Below are positions 4,853 to 5,857 of a stretch of 5,857 nt of DNA, piece by piece (within the stretch, counting starts at the first letter, position 1; every line of letters begins with the position of its first letter). The notes beneath the pieces are model-generated. The model was not told the origin of the DNA. It saw only the letters and a program-made list of their open reading frames with translations, and ran no database searches. This DNA is from Opitutia bacterium (lineage in GTDB: Bacteria > Verrucomicrobiota > Verrucomicrobiia > Opitutales > Coraliomargaritaceae). The stretch is from the NCBI GenBank assembly GCA_018663485.1, contig JABJQI010000220.1, positions 1-5,857 of the forward strand. Direction: 5' to 3'. Made by a program: the position numbers and the translations under genes.

Positions 4853-5857
4853 ATGATCGATCCATCCAGAACCGTAGCCATTGTTGGCCGTCCCAATGTC
4901 GGAAAAAGCCGTCTGTTTAACAGGCTGTGCGGGCGTCGCCTGTCCATCGTGCATGATATGCCCGGCGTCACGCGTGACTTAATCTCCGCCGAAGTGAACG
5001 ACGACTTCGTCCTGCTCGATACTGGTGGTCTCGGCATGGAGCTCAAAATGACGCCAAAGAAGATCGCGGATGCTGCCGAAGAACAGGTGGGATTTGCGAT
5101 TCAGGCCTCAGCGGTTATTTTATTTGTCGTTGATATTCGCCAAGGCATTACCGCGCTGGATGAGATTGTTGCCGAGAAGTTGCGTCGCTATGGCAAAGAA
5201 GTGATCCTAGTAGCCAATAAGGCCGACTTGGAGGATAACGAGATCGATGCATACGAGTTTATCAGTCTCGGCTTAGGTGATGCGATGGCAGTTTCCGCCG
5301 AGCATGGGCGTGGCATCACGGATCTTCTTGACGCGGTCAAAGTGAAGCTTGGTGCGAAGCCAGAGTTCGACGCGGATGCGCCAGTCGTAGCGAAGCGTAT
5401 TCGTATTTCTTTGATGGGACGTCCCAATGTGGGCAAATCATCGATCGGTAATCGATTGCTGGATTCGAAGCGCCTGATCGTCAGCGATGTCGCTGGTACC
5501 ACACGCGATTCCGTCGAGCTGGATCTGGATTATAAACATAAGGACGGCGAGATTTTGAAATTTCGTATGGCTGATACTGCCGGTCTGCGCACCAAGACCA
5601 AGGTCGATAGCCCGGTGGAGTTCTTCTCCAGCGTGCGTACGCAGCACGCGATGGAAGCGTCCGATGTCGTGTTTCTGATTATTGATGCGGTCGATGGTGT
5701 GACCAAGCAAGATCAGGCCCTTGCCGGCGCGGTGCTGGATGCCGGCCGTGCGTTGGTGGTGGTGGTCAACAAGTGGGATCTGATTATTCAGCAATGGGAG
5801 CGCGAACCGATCGAAGGTTTCCGTTCGCTCAAGCACTTCCTTGAGTCTTATGAGAAG
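4853..5857 (+). CDS. der: Ribosome-assembly GTPase Der (EngA), N-terminal part
   Basis: Essential GTPase with two tandem G domains that acts in maturation of the 50S ribosomal subunit. The first 335 residues are present; the window ends inside the gene. G domain 1: GRPNVGKS (12-19), PGVTRD (37-42), DTGG (56-59), NKAD (122-125) and SAE (148-150). An acidic linker follows (about 169-178). G domain 2: GRPNVGKS (189-196), AGTTRD (214-219), DTAG (241-244) and NKWD (306-309). The end of G domain 2 and the C-terminal KH-like domain lie beyond the edge (full proteins are usually about 440-490 residues). The tandem G1-G4 set is diagnostic and separates Der from the single-domain GTPase Era and from TrmE. 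The ATG at 4853 places the first P-loop at the usual distance from the N-terminus; upstream is a T-rich tract with no Shine-Dalgarno. The residue after the first P-loop serine is arginine (R20), where threonine, alanine or similar is common. It follows the regulator-aminotransferase pair on the same strand after 155 bases, with no evident functional link. Confidence 0.97.
   Translation, partial: MIDPSRTVAIVGRPNVGKSRLFNRLCGRRLSIVHDMPGVTRDLISAEVNDDFVLLDTGGLGMELKMTPKKIADAAEEQVGFAIQASAVILFVVDIRQGITALDEIVAEKLRRYGKEVILVANKADLEDNEIDAYEFISLGLGDAMAVSAEHGRGITDLLDAVKVKLGAKPEFDADAPVVAKRIRISLMGRPNVGKSSIGNRLLDSKRLIVSDVAGTTRDSVELDLDYKHKDGEILKFRMADTAGLRTKTKVDSPVEFFSSVRTQHAMEASDVVFLIIDAVDGVTKQDQALAGAVLDAGRALVVVVNKWDLIIQQWEREPIEGFRSLKHFLESYEK

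Noticed and set aside
5188..5836. Two overlapping minus-strand open frames of 104 and 132 codons.
   Set aside because: Both are antisense to der, whose second G domain is intact here; their translations show no protein-like motifs.

Overview
The window reads as an ordinary bacterial chromosome segment. It holds four well-conserved genes (two cut by the window edges), one tRNA and one orphan protein gene. The conserved genes are moderately GC-rich. None of the five protein starts has a convincing Shine-Dalgarno sequence. From protein texture and this weak ribosome-site signal I would guess a Verrucomicrobiota relative (Opitutae/Puniceicoccales type). That is inference only; no rRNA or lineage-specific gene is present to prove it.

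Left part (1-1644, minus strand): the N-terminal 484 codons of an RNase R-type 3'-5' exoribonuclease run off the left edge. About 115 bases upstream of it, on the same strand, is a complete tRNA-Thr(CGU) gene with encoded CCA.

Middle (1645-3039): about 650 bases carry no gene I can support. This stretch contains an AT-rich core with two TATAAT boxes and several short perfect palindromes. It is followed by a 158-aa protein of unknown function (2293-2769, plus strand) with lower GC than its neighbours, and then a 270-base spacer carrying an extended -10 promoter candidate.

Right part (3040-5857, plus strand): an Lrp/AsnC-family regulator overlaps by one base (TAATG) with a class I PLP-dependent aminotransferase, so the two are probably translationally coupled and functionally linked. 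The pairing resembles the Bacillus alaR-alaT (yugG-yugH) arrangement, which suggests amino-acid-responsive control of alanine or related amino-acid metabolism. After 155 bases comes der (engA), the double-GTPase ribosome-assembly factor, cut by the right edge after 335 codons. The untranslated leaders of the regulator and of der each carry a pyrimidine-rich direct repeat with a 14-base period; in der it is a perfect tandem duplication seven bases before the start codon.

I see no mobile element, CRISPR array, phage gene or defence system. The most unusual items are the orphan gene with its AT-rich upstream region, the paired 14-base repeats, and the lack of ribosome-binding sites. I do not see a convincing new biological system here.
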